From contig NZ_JAUQWH010000011.1 in the NCBI RefSeq assembly GCF_030757795.1, forward strand, positions 1-64,000: DNA of 64,000 bases, written 5' to 3'. Source of the stretch: Actinoplanes oryzae. Lineage in GTDB: Bacteria; Actinomycetota; Actinomycetes; Mycobacteriales; Micromonosporaceae. The translations under genes were made by a program, and so were the position numbers. The notes beneath the pieces were generated by a model. That model made no database searches. It worked only from the letters and a program-made list of their open reading frames with translations, and was not told where the DNA came from. Of this stretch, positions 1 through 8,311 are shown one piece after another (the stretch's first letter is position 1; every line of letters starts with the position of its first letter).

Positions 1-139
1 ACCGCTGTCGAAGTACGCGACCGGTCTCGCCGCCCTGCGTCCCGGCCTCCCCGCCACGAACCGCTGGCACCCCGTCCTGCGCCGCCACTTCCCCGCGGGC
101 GTCCTGTCCGCGCCCACCCGTCCCGAGGGGTCAGCATGA
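1..139 (+). CDS. 3' end of an unidentified gene, cut by the window edge
   Basis: An open frame runs from the window edge (frame starting at base 2) to a TGA at 137-139. It encodes about 45 residues rich in Leu, Arg and Pro. The stop overlaps the ATG of the next gene as ATGA, the usual sign of translational coupling in this genome, so this is probably the upstream member of the same surface-protein cluster. No domain can be recognised in so short a tail. Confidence 0.5.
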   Translation, partial: PLSKYATGLAALRPGLPATNRWHPVLRRHFPAGVLSAPTRPEGSA

Positions 140-1899
140 AGGTCCGCATCCGTCTCGCCGCCGCCGTCGGCTCGGCCGTGCTCGCCGCCGCCGCCCTGTC
201 CGCCTGCACCTCCGACTCCCCGGACACCCCCGACGCCGCCGCGACCACCGGCGCCACGGTGAGCGTGGACGCCACCCAGAGCGCCGCCGCCGTGCTCGCC
301 GCGAACACCACCGTGCACGAAACAGCCGCCCCGAGCGCCGATCCCGTGTCCGTCACGCTCAGCGGCGACTCGGCGAGCGCGTCGGGTGACGGTGTCACCG
401 CGAAGGACTCGATCGTCACGATCACGGCCGGCGGGACGTACAGGATCTCGGGAACCCTCGCCGACGGGCAGATCGTCGTGAATGCCAAGGACGCCACCGT
501 GGTCCTGGTGCTCGACGGCGCGCACGTCACCAGCACCACCGGCGCCGCGATCGCCGCCGTCGAGGCCGGGCAGCTCGTGATCCAGCTGGCCGACGGCAGC
601 ACGAACACCCTCGCCGACACCACCGCGTACGCCGAGGGCGCCGACGTCAACGCCGCCTTGTTCAGCGCGGGCGACCTGTCCGTCGCCGGCGGCGGGTCGC
701 TCACCGTGACCGGCAACGCCAACGACGCGGTCGCGGCCAAGGACGGGCTGGTCATCGAGTCCGGCACGGTGACCGTGACCGCGAAGGACGACGGCATCCG
801 GGGCAAGGACTACCTGGTCGTGCGGGGCGGCACGATCGCGGTCACGGCCGGCGGCGACGGGCTCAAGGCGGACAACGAGGAGGACGCGGACGCCGGCTAC
901 GTCGCGATCTCGGGCGGCACGGTGACCGTGACCGCGGGCGGCGACGGCGCCGACGCCGTGACGGACCTGGTCCAGACCGCGGGTACGGTCAGCATCCGGT
1001 CGGGCGGCGGCGCGCAGGTGACCCCGGCGGACGACACGTCGGCGAAGGGCCTGAAGTCCGGCGTGATCACGGTGCTCGAGGGCGGCAAGGCGACCGTGGA
1101 CGCGTCCGAGGATGCCGTGCACAGCGATGGTTCCGTACGGCTGGGCGGGGTGGCCCTGGCGGCGGCCGCCGGCGACGACGGCGTGCACGCGGAGGACGCC
1201 CTGCGGATCGACGCCGGGACCGTGCGCGTCACATCCTCGGTCGAGGGCATCGAGGCCGCGCACATCGCCGTGGCGGGCGGCGACACGTCGATCGTCTCCC
1301 GCGACGACGGGCTCAACGCGGCGGGCGAGGACCCGGCCGCGACGGGCGGCGGCTTCGGCGAGCAGGCCGGCCCCTTCGACGCCACGATCTCCGGCGGCAC
1401 CCTGGTCATCGACGCCGAGGGCGACGGCCTCGATTCCAACGGCACGGCGAGCATCACCGGCGGCACCGTGGTGGTCAACGGTCCCGCCCAGCGGGGCAAC
1501 GGCGCCCTGGACGTCAACGGCACCTTCACCGTCAGCGGCGGTGTGCTCGCGGCGGCGGGCAGCTCCGGCATGGCCGTGGCGCCGGGCGAGGACTCCGCGC
1601 AGGGCTGGCTGTCGGCGACCTTCGACACCGCGGTGCCGGCCGGGACGACGCTGCAGGTGACCGGCGCCGACGGCACGCTGCTCGCCACGTTCGTCACCGC
1701 CAAGGAGACGGAGAACCTGGTGTACTCCTCGTCCGCGGTCACCAAGGGCGACAAGTACACGATCTCCTCGGGCGGCACCGCGTCGGCCGACCGTACCGGC
1801 GGGCTGGCCGCCTCGGGCACGCTCGGCTCGGCGCAGCAGATCGCGACCGTCACCGCGGGTGAGGCCCCCGCGGGCGGATTCGGCCGCCGGGGCCGCTGA
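136..1899 (+). CDS. Carbohydrate-binding domain-containing lipoprotein with beta-helix-like repeats
   Basis: The 587-residue protein begins with a basic n-region, an Ala-rich hydrophobic core and a lipobox (LSAC, Cys24), so it is predicted to be a membrane-anchored surface lipoprotein. Almost all the rest is made of degenerate repeats of the type GGTVTVTAGGDG or SGGTVTVTAKDDG, the pattern of the actinobacterial and firmicute 'carbohydrate-binding domain-containing' (DUF4353-like) family that folds as a parallel beta helix. Asp/Gly-rich turns suggest Ca2+ or glycan contacts. It is translationally coupled to the preceding partial gene (ATGA). About 100 bp downstream lie VTC, DUF4956 and CotH genes, a combination known to co-occur with this family. 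The ligand is unknown. Confidence 0.85.
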   Translation: MKVRIRLAAAVGSAVLAAAALSACTSDSPDTPDAAATTGATVSVDATQSAAAVLAANTTVHETAAPSADPVSVTLSGDSASASGDGVTAKDSIVTITAGGTYRISGTLADGQIVVNAKDATVVLVLDGAHVTSTTGAAIAAVEAGQLVIQLADGSTNTLADTTAYAEGADVNAALFSAGDLSVAGGGSLTVTGNANDAVAAKDGLVIESGTVTVTAKDDGIRGKDYLVVRGGTIAVTAGGDGLKADNEEDADAGYVAISGGTVTVTAGGDGADAVTDLVQTAGTVSIRSGGGAQVTPADDTSAKGLKSGVITVLEGGKATVDASEDAVHSDGSVRLGGVALAAAAGDDGVHAEDALRIDAGTVRVTSSVEGIEAAHIAVAGGDTSIVSRDDGLNAAGEDPAATGGGFGEQAGPFDATISGGTLVIDAEGDGLDSNGTASITGGTVVVNGPAQRGNGALDVNGTFTVSGGVLAAAGSSGMAVAPGEDSAQGWLSATFDTAVPAGTTLQVTGADGTLLATFVTAKETENLVYSSSAVTKGDKYTISSGGTASADRTGGLAASGTLGSAQQIATVTAGEAPAGGFGRRGR

Positions 1900-1997
1900 C
1901 GACACCTCCCGTCCACCTGCTGTCCATCTCTCGTTCCCAGGCTATTCACAGCGCGGTCCGAGCTTCCCCTGTCGTGCAGCCCTTCATATAGACAACC

Positions 1998-2897
1998 ATG
2001 AAGCGCTTGCCCCTCCGGCGCCGCCGCTCCGAGCCGCAGCACGCCCCGCCGCCGCCCGCCGCCGCCGGCGCGACCACCACGCCCCGGGCCGACGACCATG
2101 CCGGGCACGCGCTGCGCGCGCCCGGCAAGCTGCACTCGTTCAACCGGTACGAGATCAAGTACCTGCTGCCCAGCGACCGGGTCCCCGGGCTGCGCGCCGA
2201 GCTGGCCGCCCGGATGGACCTCGACAGCCACGCCGGCGACGGCGGCTACGGGGTGTGGAGCACCTACTACGACACCCGGGACCTGCGGTTCTACTGGGAG
2301 AAGATCGAGGGGCTGAAGTTCCGGCGCAAGCTGCGCGTCCGGCACTACGGCGACCGGTTCACCGTGGACGACGACACGCTCGTGCACGTCGAGATCAAGC
2401 AACGGGTCAACCGGGTCACGCAGAAGCGGCGCGTCGCTCTGCCGTACCGGCAGGCCTTGGATCTTTGTGACCGGCGGCTGATGGTCGCGCACGACCCGGG
2501 GCAGCGGGCCTTCCTCGAGGAGGTGCTCGAGCTGGTGTCGCTGCTGGACCTGCGGCCGGTGGCGATGACCGGCTATCAGCGGGAGGCCTTCGTCGGGCGG
2601 GACGCCGACCTCGGGCTGCGCGTGACGATGGACCACCGCATCCGCGGCCGGGACCGGGACTTCGGCTTCGCCGCGGACGCCGAGAACAGGCTGATCGTGC
2701 CCGCGCGGCTCAGCGTCGTCGAGTTCAAGGCCAACGAGCGCGTCCCCTCCTGGCTCACCGACCTGGCCGCCCGGATGAACCTGTCGGTCGTCCGGGTCTC
2801 CAAGTACTGCCAGAGCGTCGAGGCGTTCGGCCGCGCCCCGCGCTCGATCTTCCACATCCCCGACGAATCCGTGAGGCCCGGCTCCCATGCCCTTTGA
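1998..2897 (+). CDS. VTC domain-containing polyphosphate polymerase
   Basis: The 299-residue protein has the VTC tunnel-domain signatures: a basic RYEIKYLL strand near residue 50, STYYDT, the RRKLRVRHYG strand, the acidic VEIKQRV strand (Glu for metal) and a later FKAN motif. In VTC4-type enzymes these Lys/Arg/Glu residues line a tunnel where ATP is polymerised to polyphosphate. There is no SPX domain, as is usual for bacterial members. The first ~45 residues are low-complexity Pro/Ala/Arg, so the true start could be later; ATG 1998 was kept as the only good upstream start. It overlaps the DUF4956 gene by 11 bp. Polymerase activity is inferred from the family only. Confidence 0.85.
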   Translation: MKRLPLRRRRSEPQHAPPPPAAAGATTTPRADDHAGHALRAPGKLHSFNRYEIKYLLPSDRVPGLRAELAARMDLDSHAGDGGYGVWSTYYDTRDLRFYWEKIEGLKFRRKLRVRHYGDRFTVDDDTLVHVEIKQRVNRVTQKRRVALPYRQALDLCDRRLMVAHDPGQRAFLEEVLELVSLLDLRPVAMTGYQREAFVGRDADLGLRVTMDHRIRGRDRDFGFAADAENRLIVPARLSVVEFKANERVPSWLTDLAARMNLSVVRVSKYCQSVEAFGRAPRSIFHIPDESVRPGSHAL

Positions 2898-3564
2898 CGT
2901 CCAAGACCTGTCCGGCACCTTCAGCGTCGGCGACATCGCCATCGCCATGGTGCTGTCGTTCCTGCTGAGCTCGATGGTGGCGTGGGTCTACCGGTTCACC
3001 CACCGCAACGTGTCCTACAGCCAGTCGTACGTGCAGACGCTGGTCATCCTCGGCATGCTGATCTCGCTCATCATGCTCGTGGTCGGCTCGAACATCGCCC
3101 GCGCGTTCGCCCTGGTCGGCGCGCTGAGCGTGGTGCGCTTCCGCAACGCCATCAAGGAGACCCGCGACGTCGGGTTCATCTTCCTGGTGATGGGCGTCGG
3201 CATGGCCACCGGCACGCGGTTCTACACCCTGGCGATCGTCGCGGCCGTGGTGATCAGCCTGGTCATCGTGGTGATGTTCCGCTTCAACTGGTTCGCCTCG
3301 AACGTGCAGCGCCAGGTCGTCAAGGTCCAGGTCCCGCCGGACGGCACCTACACCGAACACATCCAGGACGTCCTCATCGCCCACACCAGCGAGTTCGAGC
3401 TGATCAGCATGGAATCGATCCGCGGCGGCGCGCTGACCGAAATGATGTACACGGTCCGGCTCAAGAAGGGCACCGAGCCGGGCACATTGGTCACCGCGCT
3501 GGGCGAGCGCACCGGCGGGCAGCGGGTGACGGTCCTCACCGGGTACGACCAGACGGACCTGTGA
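2887..3564 (+). CDS. DUF4956 family membrane protein
   Basis: The 225-residue protein has about four hydrophobic segments in its first 140 residues, then a soluble C-terminal domain of ~85 residues. The conserved core between the last helices (ALVGALSVVRFRNAIKE) is the most recognisable stretch of DUF4956. The family is regularly encoded next to VTC-domain polymerases and CotH proteins, as here. It overlaps the VTC gene by 11 bp and the CotH gene by 1 bp, which indicates one operon. Biochemical function is unknown; a role in moving or coupling the VTC product across the membrane is only an inference from context. Confidence 0.85.
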   Translation: MPFDVQDLSGTFSVGDIAIAMVLSFLLSSMVAWVYRFTHRNVSYSQSYVQTLVILGMLISLIMLVVGSNIARAFALVGALSVVRFRNAIKETRDVGFIFLVMGVGMATGTRFYTLAIVAAVVISLVIVVMFRFNWFASNVQRQVVKVQVPPDGTYTEHIQDVLIAHTSEFELISMESIRGGALTEMMYTVRLKKGTEPGTLVTALGERTGGQRVTVLTGYDQTDL

Positions 3565-5162
3565 TGGCCCCGCAGAGGCGCCTGCGGCACCGGATCCCGG
3601 TGCGCGTCCGGCACTACTGGAAGCTGCTCGCCACGTGCGCGGCGGTCGTGGTCGCGTGCGCGGTGGTGTTCAGCACCGTGCGCGTGGCGCCGCTGGTCAC
3701 CAGCACGAGCGCCGAGAGCGGCGACGACGTGACGATCGACATCGCCGGGTCGCGGGACCTGTTCGACGCCTCCGTGGCGCACGAGATCAAACTGACCTTC
3801 CGGGACGACGACTACGAGCGGCTGCTCGACTCGTTCTGGAAGGACGGGGAGAAGGACTTCCTCGAGGCCGACCTCACGGTGGACGGCACCGCCGTGCCCA
3901 GCGTGGGCATCCGGCTGAAGGGAAACTCGACGCTGCAGGGGCTCACCCGCGACGGCGAGTCCCGGCAGAACGGGTTCGGGGGTGGGCGTGGCCAGGCCGG
4001 CGGACCGGGCTTTCCCGGCGGTGGCGCACCGGGCGGGGGCTTTCCCGGCGCCGCTGACCCGGGCGCCGCTGACCCGGGCGGCGCGGCGGCTCCCGGCGGT
4101 TTTCCCGGCGGTCCTCCCGGCGGGGGTGGTCCGGGTGGCGGGGGCTTCGGCGGCGGGCGGACGTCGCTCAAGGCCGAGGAGCCGGAGACCCTGCCCTGGC
4201 TGATCCGCTTCGACGAGTACGTCGAGGGCCGCCGCTACCAGGGCCACCGCGAGATCGCCGTCCGCGTCGGCGGCATGGGCGGCGGCGCGAGCGTCCTCAA
4301 CGAGGCCGTCTCCCTCACCGTCCTCGCGGCGGCGGACCAACCCACCCAGCGGTACGCCTACAGCAGCTTCACCGTCAACGATCGCCCCACGACGGCCCGC
4401 CTGATCGTCGAGCACCCCGACGAGAACTTCGCCGCCACGGTCGGCCGCGACGGCGTGCTCTACAAGGCCCTGTCGACCAGCCAGTTCACCGACCAGGGCG
4501 ACGACCCGACCGACTACGCCGACGACTTCAAGCAGATCAACCTCAAGGGCAGCCAGGACACCCAGCCCGTCATCGACCTGATCCGCTGGGTCACCACCGC
4601 GGACGACAAGGAGTTCGCCGCCCACCTGGCCGACCACGTCGACGTCGACTCCTTCGCCCGCTACGTCGCCGCCCAGAACCTGCTGGTCAACTTCGACGAC
4701 ATGGCCGGCCCGGGCAAGAACTACTACCTCTGGTACGACCTGACCACCAGGAAGTTCCAGGTCGTCGGCTGGGACTGGAACCTCACCTTCTCCGGCAACG
4801 CCACCCAGGATCCCACCCAGGCCACCACCATGACCGGCGGCGGCCCCCGCGCCGCCGCCGGCGAGAACCAAGGCGGCCAACGCCCCGGCGGCGGCGGCTT
4901 CGGCGGCGGCAACGCCCTCAAGGAGAAGTTCCTGGCGAACCCGGCCTTCCACGACACCTACGCCAAGGCCTACCGCACCCTCTACCAGCAAATCTACGGA
5001 AACCAATCAGCCCTGACCGCCGTCGACACCCTCACCACCCTCCTCACCACCGTGAAGGGCGCCAACCCCGAATCCGTCGCCACCGAGGCCCAGAACCTCC
5101 GCACCTTCCTCCAGGAGCGAGCAACCTTCCTGGCCACCACCCCGACAATTACCGGCGCCTGA
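3564..5162 (+). CDS. CotH kinase family protein, membrane anchored
   Basis: The chosen ATG overlaps the upstream stop (TGATG), giving 532 residues. A basic N-terminus is followed by one transmembrane segment (about residues 17-38), so most of the protein lies outside the membrane. The CotH fold is shown by the KLTFRDDDYERLL start region, the RLKGNSTLQG motif, the VGWDWNLTF catalytic region, and FDDMAGPGKNYYLW. CotH proteins are atypical protein kinases that phosphorylate coat or surface proteins in spore formers. A Gly/Pro/Phe-rich insert of about 60 residues (near positions 130-195) made of GFPGG-like repeats splits the N-terminal region, and a shorter Gly-rich loop occurs near residue 440. 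Substrate is unknown; the neighbouring lipoprotein is an obvious candidate. Confidence 0.85.
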   Translation: MAPQRRLRHRIPVRVRHYWKLLATCAAVVVACAVVFSTVRVAPLVTSTSAESGDDVTIDIAGSRDLFDASVAHEIKLTFRDDDYERLLDSFWKDGEKDFLEADLTVDGTAVPSVGIRLKGNSTLQGLTRDGESRQNGFGGGRGQAGGPGFPGGGAPGGGFPGAADPGAADPGGAAAPGGFPGGPPGGGGPGGGGFGGGRTSLKAEEPETLPWLIRFDEYVEGRRYQGHREIAVRVGGMGGGASVLNEAVSLTVLAAADQPTQRYAYSSFTVNDRPTTARLIVEHPDENFAATVGRDGVLYKALSTSQFTDQGDDPTDYADDFKQINLKGSQDTQPVIDLIRWVTTADDKEFAAHLADHVDVDSFARYVAAQNLLVNFDDMAGPGKNYYLWYDLTTRKFQVVGWDWNLTFSGNATQDPTQATTMTGGGPRAAAGENQGGQRPGGGGFGGGNALKEKFLANPAFHDTYAKAYRTLYQQIYGNQSALTAVDTLTTLLTTVKGANPESVATEAQNLRTFLQERATFLATTPTITGA

Positions 5163-5465
5163 CCACCGGATCGGCCGCCGCAGCCCGCCGGCGATCTGTG
5201 CACCGCACCGGTCGACTAGGGGCTCGCGGCGGTGGCCGGCGCGTTCGCCCACGTAAGCCGGGACACGCCTCGCCGGCTACCGGCATGGGATGCGGCTGCT
5301 GCTCGACCTTCTGGCCGGCCATGCCGGCGCGACGTGCCAGGAGCGCTGGGTGACGGAGACGAAGCGCGGTCCCGTTACCGGTGCCTCCTTGACGCTCGGC
5401 CCGGGTTCACGGGGCGGATTCGGCCGGGGCCCGCAACGATCTGGGGGCCGCAAGGCAGAGGTTTC
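5163..5465 (+). other. Intergenic region with a possible recombinase remnant
   Basis: This 303-bp gap holds no convincing complete gene. On the plus strand a frame from about 5270 to 5360 reads GMRLLLDLLAGHAGA, then CQERW. It is loosely reminiscent of the N-terminal part of actinobacterial integrase-like proteins (a hydrophobic helix followed by WQERW), but it runs into low-complexity sequence, so it may be only a decayed remnant. No clear terminator was seen between CotH and the convergent methyltransferase gene. Confidence 0.3.
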
Positions 5466-6122
5466 TCAGGGAGCCAGTGGTTTGCGGGTCAGGAGGAAGC
5501 CGTGCTCGGTGAGGTGGTCGAGGCCGAACTTCTCGACCATGCGGTGGTCCGGGCGCGGCTCCCGGCGGACGTGCTCGATCGTGAAGTGCCGCCCGTAATA
5601 CTCCTCGATCTTGTCCGGGCCGACCGTGAAGGGCGGGGTGGGCAGCACGGGCCGGTACTCGAGGGTGTTGATGAAATAGCGCGCCCCCGGGGGGATGAGT
5701 TCGATCATTTTGGCGACGTAGCGGGCGCGCATGTCCTCGGGGAAGGCGATGAGGGAGGCGCGGTCGTAGACCAGGTCGATCGGGCCCACGTCGGACGGTG
5801 TCAGCTGGAACAGGTCGGCCCGGCGGATCTGGAGATTGCCGGCGGTGAAGACGCCGGGCGGGTCCTCGGCCGGGGTGAGGCCGTTGTCGGCGAAGAACTG
5901 TTCCACCGCTTCCGGCACGAATTCGACGCCGACGACCCGGCGGGCGTGTTCGGCGAAGTAGAGCAGGTCGACCGACTTGCCGCACAGCGGGACCAGGACC
6001 GCCGCGTCGGCGAGGAGGCCCTGCTCCGCCAGGAGCGCCGCGTGCGGGTGCACCTCGCGCAGGTGGAAACTTGTCTTGGTTCCGCCCTCGGCCCATGACT
6101 CGAGCCAGAATCGCTCTTCCAT
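5466..6122 (-). CDS. Thiopurine S-methyltransferase-like SAM-dependent methyltransferase
   Basis: From ATG 6122 the protein has 218 residues, the usual length of bacterial TPMT enzymes; a GTG at 6128 is an alternative start. The N-terminus (ERFWLESWAEGGTKTSFH) and the SAM-binding segment VLVPLCGKSVDL, followed by VGVEFVPEAVEQFF, are diagnostic of the TPMT family. These enzymes methylate thiols and, in bacteria, also selenium or tellurium compounds. It is on the minus strand just downstream of the ABC-F gene (43-bp gap), so the two could be cotranscribed. The physiological substrate cannot be read from sequence. Confidence 0.85.
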   Translation of the reverse strand: MEERFWLESWAEGGTKTSFHLREVHPHAALLAEQGLLADAAVLVPLCGKSVDLLYFAEHARRVVGVEFVPEAVEQFFADNGLTPAEDPPGVFTAGNLQIRRADLFQLTPSDVGPIDLVYDRASLIAFPEDMRARYVAKMIELIPPGARYFINTLEYRPVLPTPPFTVGPDKIEEYYGRHFTIEHVRREPRPDHRMVEKFGLDHLTEHGFLLTRKPLAP

Positions 6123-6164
6123 GGTCACGGAACATAGCCGCCGGAGCAGCGATCCGTGGCCCCT

Positions 6165-7724
6165 TCACTCCGGCGCGTGACGCCCGTCCGAGGTCAGGCG
6201 CCCTTTTTCCAGGCGGATCCGCCGATTCACGCCGATCGCGGACAGGAAGCGCTCGTCGTGGCTCACCACCACGAACGCCCCCTCGTACGCCACCAGTGCG
6301 CTCTCCAGCTGCGCCACGCTGACCAGGTCGAGGTTGTTGGTCGGCTCGTCGAGCAGGAGCAGCTGCGGGGCCGGCTCGGCGAAGAGCACGCACGCCAGGG
6401 TCGCCCGGAGCCGCTCGCCGCCGGAGAGCACGCGGATCGGCAGGTGCACGCGGTCGCCCCGGAACAGGAAGCGGGCGAGGAGCGTCATGCGCTCGGCGTC
6501 CGTACGGCCGGGGGCGGCGTCCGCCAGGCACTGCGCGACCGTCCGTCCGGGGTCGAGCAGGTCGAGGCGCTGCGACAGGGAGGCGACGCGGCCGACCGCC
6601 GGGGCCACCGACCGCTCGACGAGGCGCAGCAGCGTGGTCTTGCCCGCGCCGTTGGCCCCGGTGAGGGCGATCCGCTCGGGTCCGCGGATGATCAGGCCGG
6701 CGCCCTCGAAGACCGTGCGGCCGGCCGGGATGCGCGTGCCGGGCAGGTCGAGCGCGATCCGGTCGTCCTGGCGGGCCGCCCGGTCGGCCTGGTCGCGGCG
6801 GGCCTGGGCGGCGGCGACCCGCGAGGCGTGCACGTCGGAGGTGCGCGCCGCCGAGACCTGCGCGCTGTTCTTCATGTTCCCGGCGAAGAGTCGCGCCAGC
6901 CCGGCATCGGCCAGCCCGCGGGCGGCGGTCGATGCCCGGCGCTGGGACCGCTCGCGCGCCTGCTGCAGCTCGCGCTTCTGCCGCTTGAGATCTTGCTCGG
7001 CGGTACGCAACTGCTGGGCGGCCGCCTCCCGCTCGGCGCGCAGACCTTCCTCGTACGCGGTGAAGGCGCCCCCGTACCAGCGGATCTCCCCGTGGTCGAG
7101 GGCCGCGATCCGGTCCATCTCCTCGAGCAGTTCGCGGTCGTGGCTGACCACGAGCAGGCAGCCGGCCCAGCCCCGGACGACGCCGGCGAGCCGGGCCCGG
7201 GCCGCCCGGTCGAGGTTGTTGGTCGGCTCGTCGAGCACCAGCACGTCGGGGTGCCGGAGCAGCTGCGCCACGAGCCCCAGCGACACGATCTCGCCGCCGC
7301 TGAGCGTGTCGAGCCGACGGTCCAGCGCGACGTCGCCGAGTCCGAGACGGTCCAGTTCGGCCCGCGTACGCTCCTCGACGTCCCAGTCGCTCCCGACCGC
7401 GGTGAAGTGTTCCTCCGCGGCATCACCGGACTCGATGGCGTGCAGCGCGGCGATCGTACGGTCGACGCCGAGCAGTTGCGCCACGGACTGCGTACCTGTG
7501 AAAGGCAGGTCTTGGGGCAGATAGCCGAGCGTGCCGTGCACGGTGACCGACCCGGCGGCCGGCCGCAGCTCGCCCGTGATCAGCCGGAGCAGCGTGGACT
7601 TGCCGGCGCCGTTGGCGGCGACCAGGCCGGTGCGCCCGGCCGGCACGGTCAGGGACAGCCCCGTGAAGACCGGGGTGTCGTCCGGCCACGAGAAGGACAG
7701 CGTGGAACACACGATGGAAGACAT
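6165..7724 (-). CDS. ABC-F family ATPase (ribosome-associated, possible antibiotic resistance)
   Basis: The protein has 519 residues from ATG 7724, with a GAGG motif about 12 nt upstream. There are no membrane segments. Two tandem ATPase domains are complete: first Walker A ANGAGKST, signature LSGGE, Walker B VLVLDEPTNNLD; second Walker A GANGAGKTT, signature LSGGERLRATLA, Walker B LLLLDEPTNNLD. The domains are joined by a long charged linker rich in Arg, Gln and Ala (about residues 225-290), where ABC-F proteins carry the P-site tRNA interaction motif. ABC-F proteins act on the ribosome, either as translation factors or by displacing macrolide, lincosamide or pleuromutilin drugs. The open frame extends to 7790, but that extension looks non-coding. 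Confidence 0.88.
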   Translation of the reverse strand: MSSIVCSTLSFSWPDDTPVFTGLSLTVPAGRTGLVAANGAGKSTLLRLITGELRPAAGSVTVHGTLGYLPQDLPFTGTQSVAQLLGVDRTIAALHAIESGDAAEEHFTAVGSDWDVEERTRAELDRLGLGDVALDRRLDTLSGGEIVSLGLVAQLLRHPDVLVLDEPTNNLDRAARARLAGVVRGWAGCLLVVSHDRELLEEMDRIAALDHGEIRWYGGAFTAYEEGLRAEREAAAQQLRTAEQDLKRQKRELQQARERSQRRASTAARGLADAGLARLFAGNMKNSAQVSAARTSDVHASRVAAAQARRDQADRAARQDDRIALDLPGTRIPAGRTVFEGAGLIIRGPERIALTGANGAGKTTLLRLVERSVAPAVGRVASLSQRLDLLDPGRTVAQCLADAAPGRTDAERMTLLARFLFRGDRVHLPIRVLSGGERLRATLACVLFAEPAPQLLLLDEPTNNLDLVSVAQLESALVAYEGAFVVVSHDERFLSAIGVNRRIRLEKGRLTSDGRHAPE

Positions 7725-7818
7725 GGTGAGGTGACCTCGGAAGAGTGACGGGAAAAGGGAACGGCGACGCAGGCTCCGGGGGGAGATCACCCGGAGATGT
7801 CGTCGTCACCCGCCACCA

Positions 7819-8205
7819 TCACTCCACCACGATATCCGGGCCCGCAACCGATTTGCGGGTGTCGTAGGCCCGCTGCCGTTCGGTGATCTCGTCCGCGTGC
7901 TCGACCGTCCACCAGTAGAGGTGCGAGAACGGCTCGCGCAGCGACTCCCCGAGCGGCGTCAGCGAGTATTCGACGCCCACGGGCGAGGTCGGCAGGACGC
8001 GCCGCTCGACCATGCCGTTGCGCTCGAGCCGGCGCAGCGTCTGGGTGAGCACGCGCTGGGTGATGCCCTCGAGGCGGCGCTTGATCTGGTTGAAGCGCTG
8101 CGGCTCGGTCAGCACCTCCATCGCCATCATCGACCACTTGTCCGCGATCTGGTCGAGGATCGGCCGGCTCGGGCAGTCGACGCGGAACACCGGTGCCTCG
8201 GTCAC
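7819..8205 (-). CDS. HxlR family winged-helix transcriptional regulator
   Basis: The 128-residue protein starts at GTG 8205 with GGAGG about 9 nt upstream. It carries the HxlR features: the short N-terminus with a single Cys (VDCPSRPI), the ILDQIADKWSMM helix, the recognition region FNQIKRRLEGITQRVLTQTLRRLERNG and the wing ending in VEYSLTPLGESL. HxlR regulators commonly sense electrophiles or redox state through that N-terminal Cys, as in YodB and HypR. The gene is divergent from an enoyl-CoA hydratase gene. A perfect 8-bp-arm palindrome in the intergenic region is its probable operator, so it likely controls itself and the hydratase. Confidence 0.9.
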   Translation of the reverse strand: MTEAPVFRVDCPSRPILDQIADKWSMMAMEVLTEPQRFNQIKRRLEGITQRVLTQTLRRLERNGMVERRVLPTSPVGVEYSLTPLGESLREPFSHLYWWTVEHADEITERQRAYDTRKSVAGPDIVVE

Positions 8206-8276
8206 GCTGGGTATCCTCCATGATCCCTGGGATGCCGAAAGTGCGTTCTTGCGCCCCTTCGCTGATCACCAGCAGT

Positions 8277-8299
8277 CTAGGTATCCAACGCATACCTAG
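8277..8299. promoter_or_regulatory. Perfect palindrome, probable HxlR operator
   Basis: CTAGGTAT at 8277-8284 and ATACCTAG at 8292-8299 are exact inverted repeats separated by 7 bp. The site lies 12 bp upstream of the hydratase ATG and about 70 bp upstream of the hxlR start. HxlR dimers bind such GTATNNN-type inverted repeats. A weaker copy (GGTATCC at 8210-8216 with GGATGCC at about 8230-8237) lies beside the regulator start and may be a second half-site pair. The regulator assignment is inferred from position. Confidence 0.6.
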
Positions 8300-8311
8300 C
8301 CAAGGAAACCC

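Noticed and set aside
897-2948. Very long minus-strand open frame over the lipoprotein and VTC genes
   Set aside because: Low-complexity Pro/Val/Gly-rich translation antisense to well-supported plus-strand genes; an effect of high G+C.
7725-7790. N-terminal extension of the ABC-F protein
   Set aside because: The added residues are not typical of the family, and ATG 7724 has a better start context; the segment is more likely leader.
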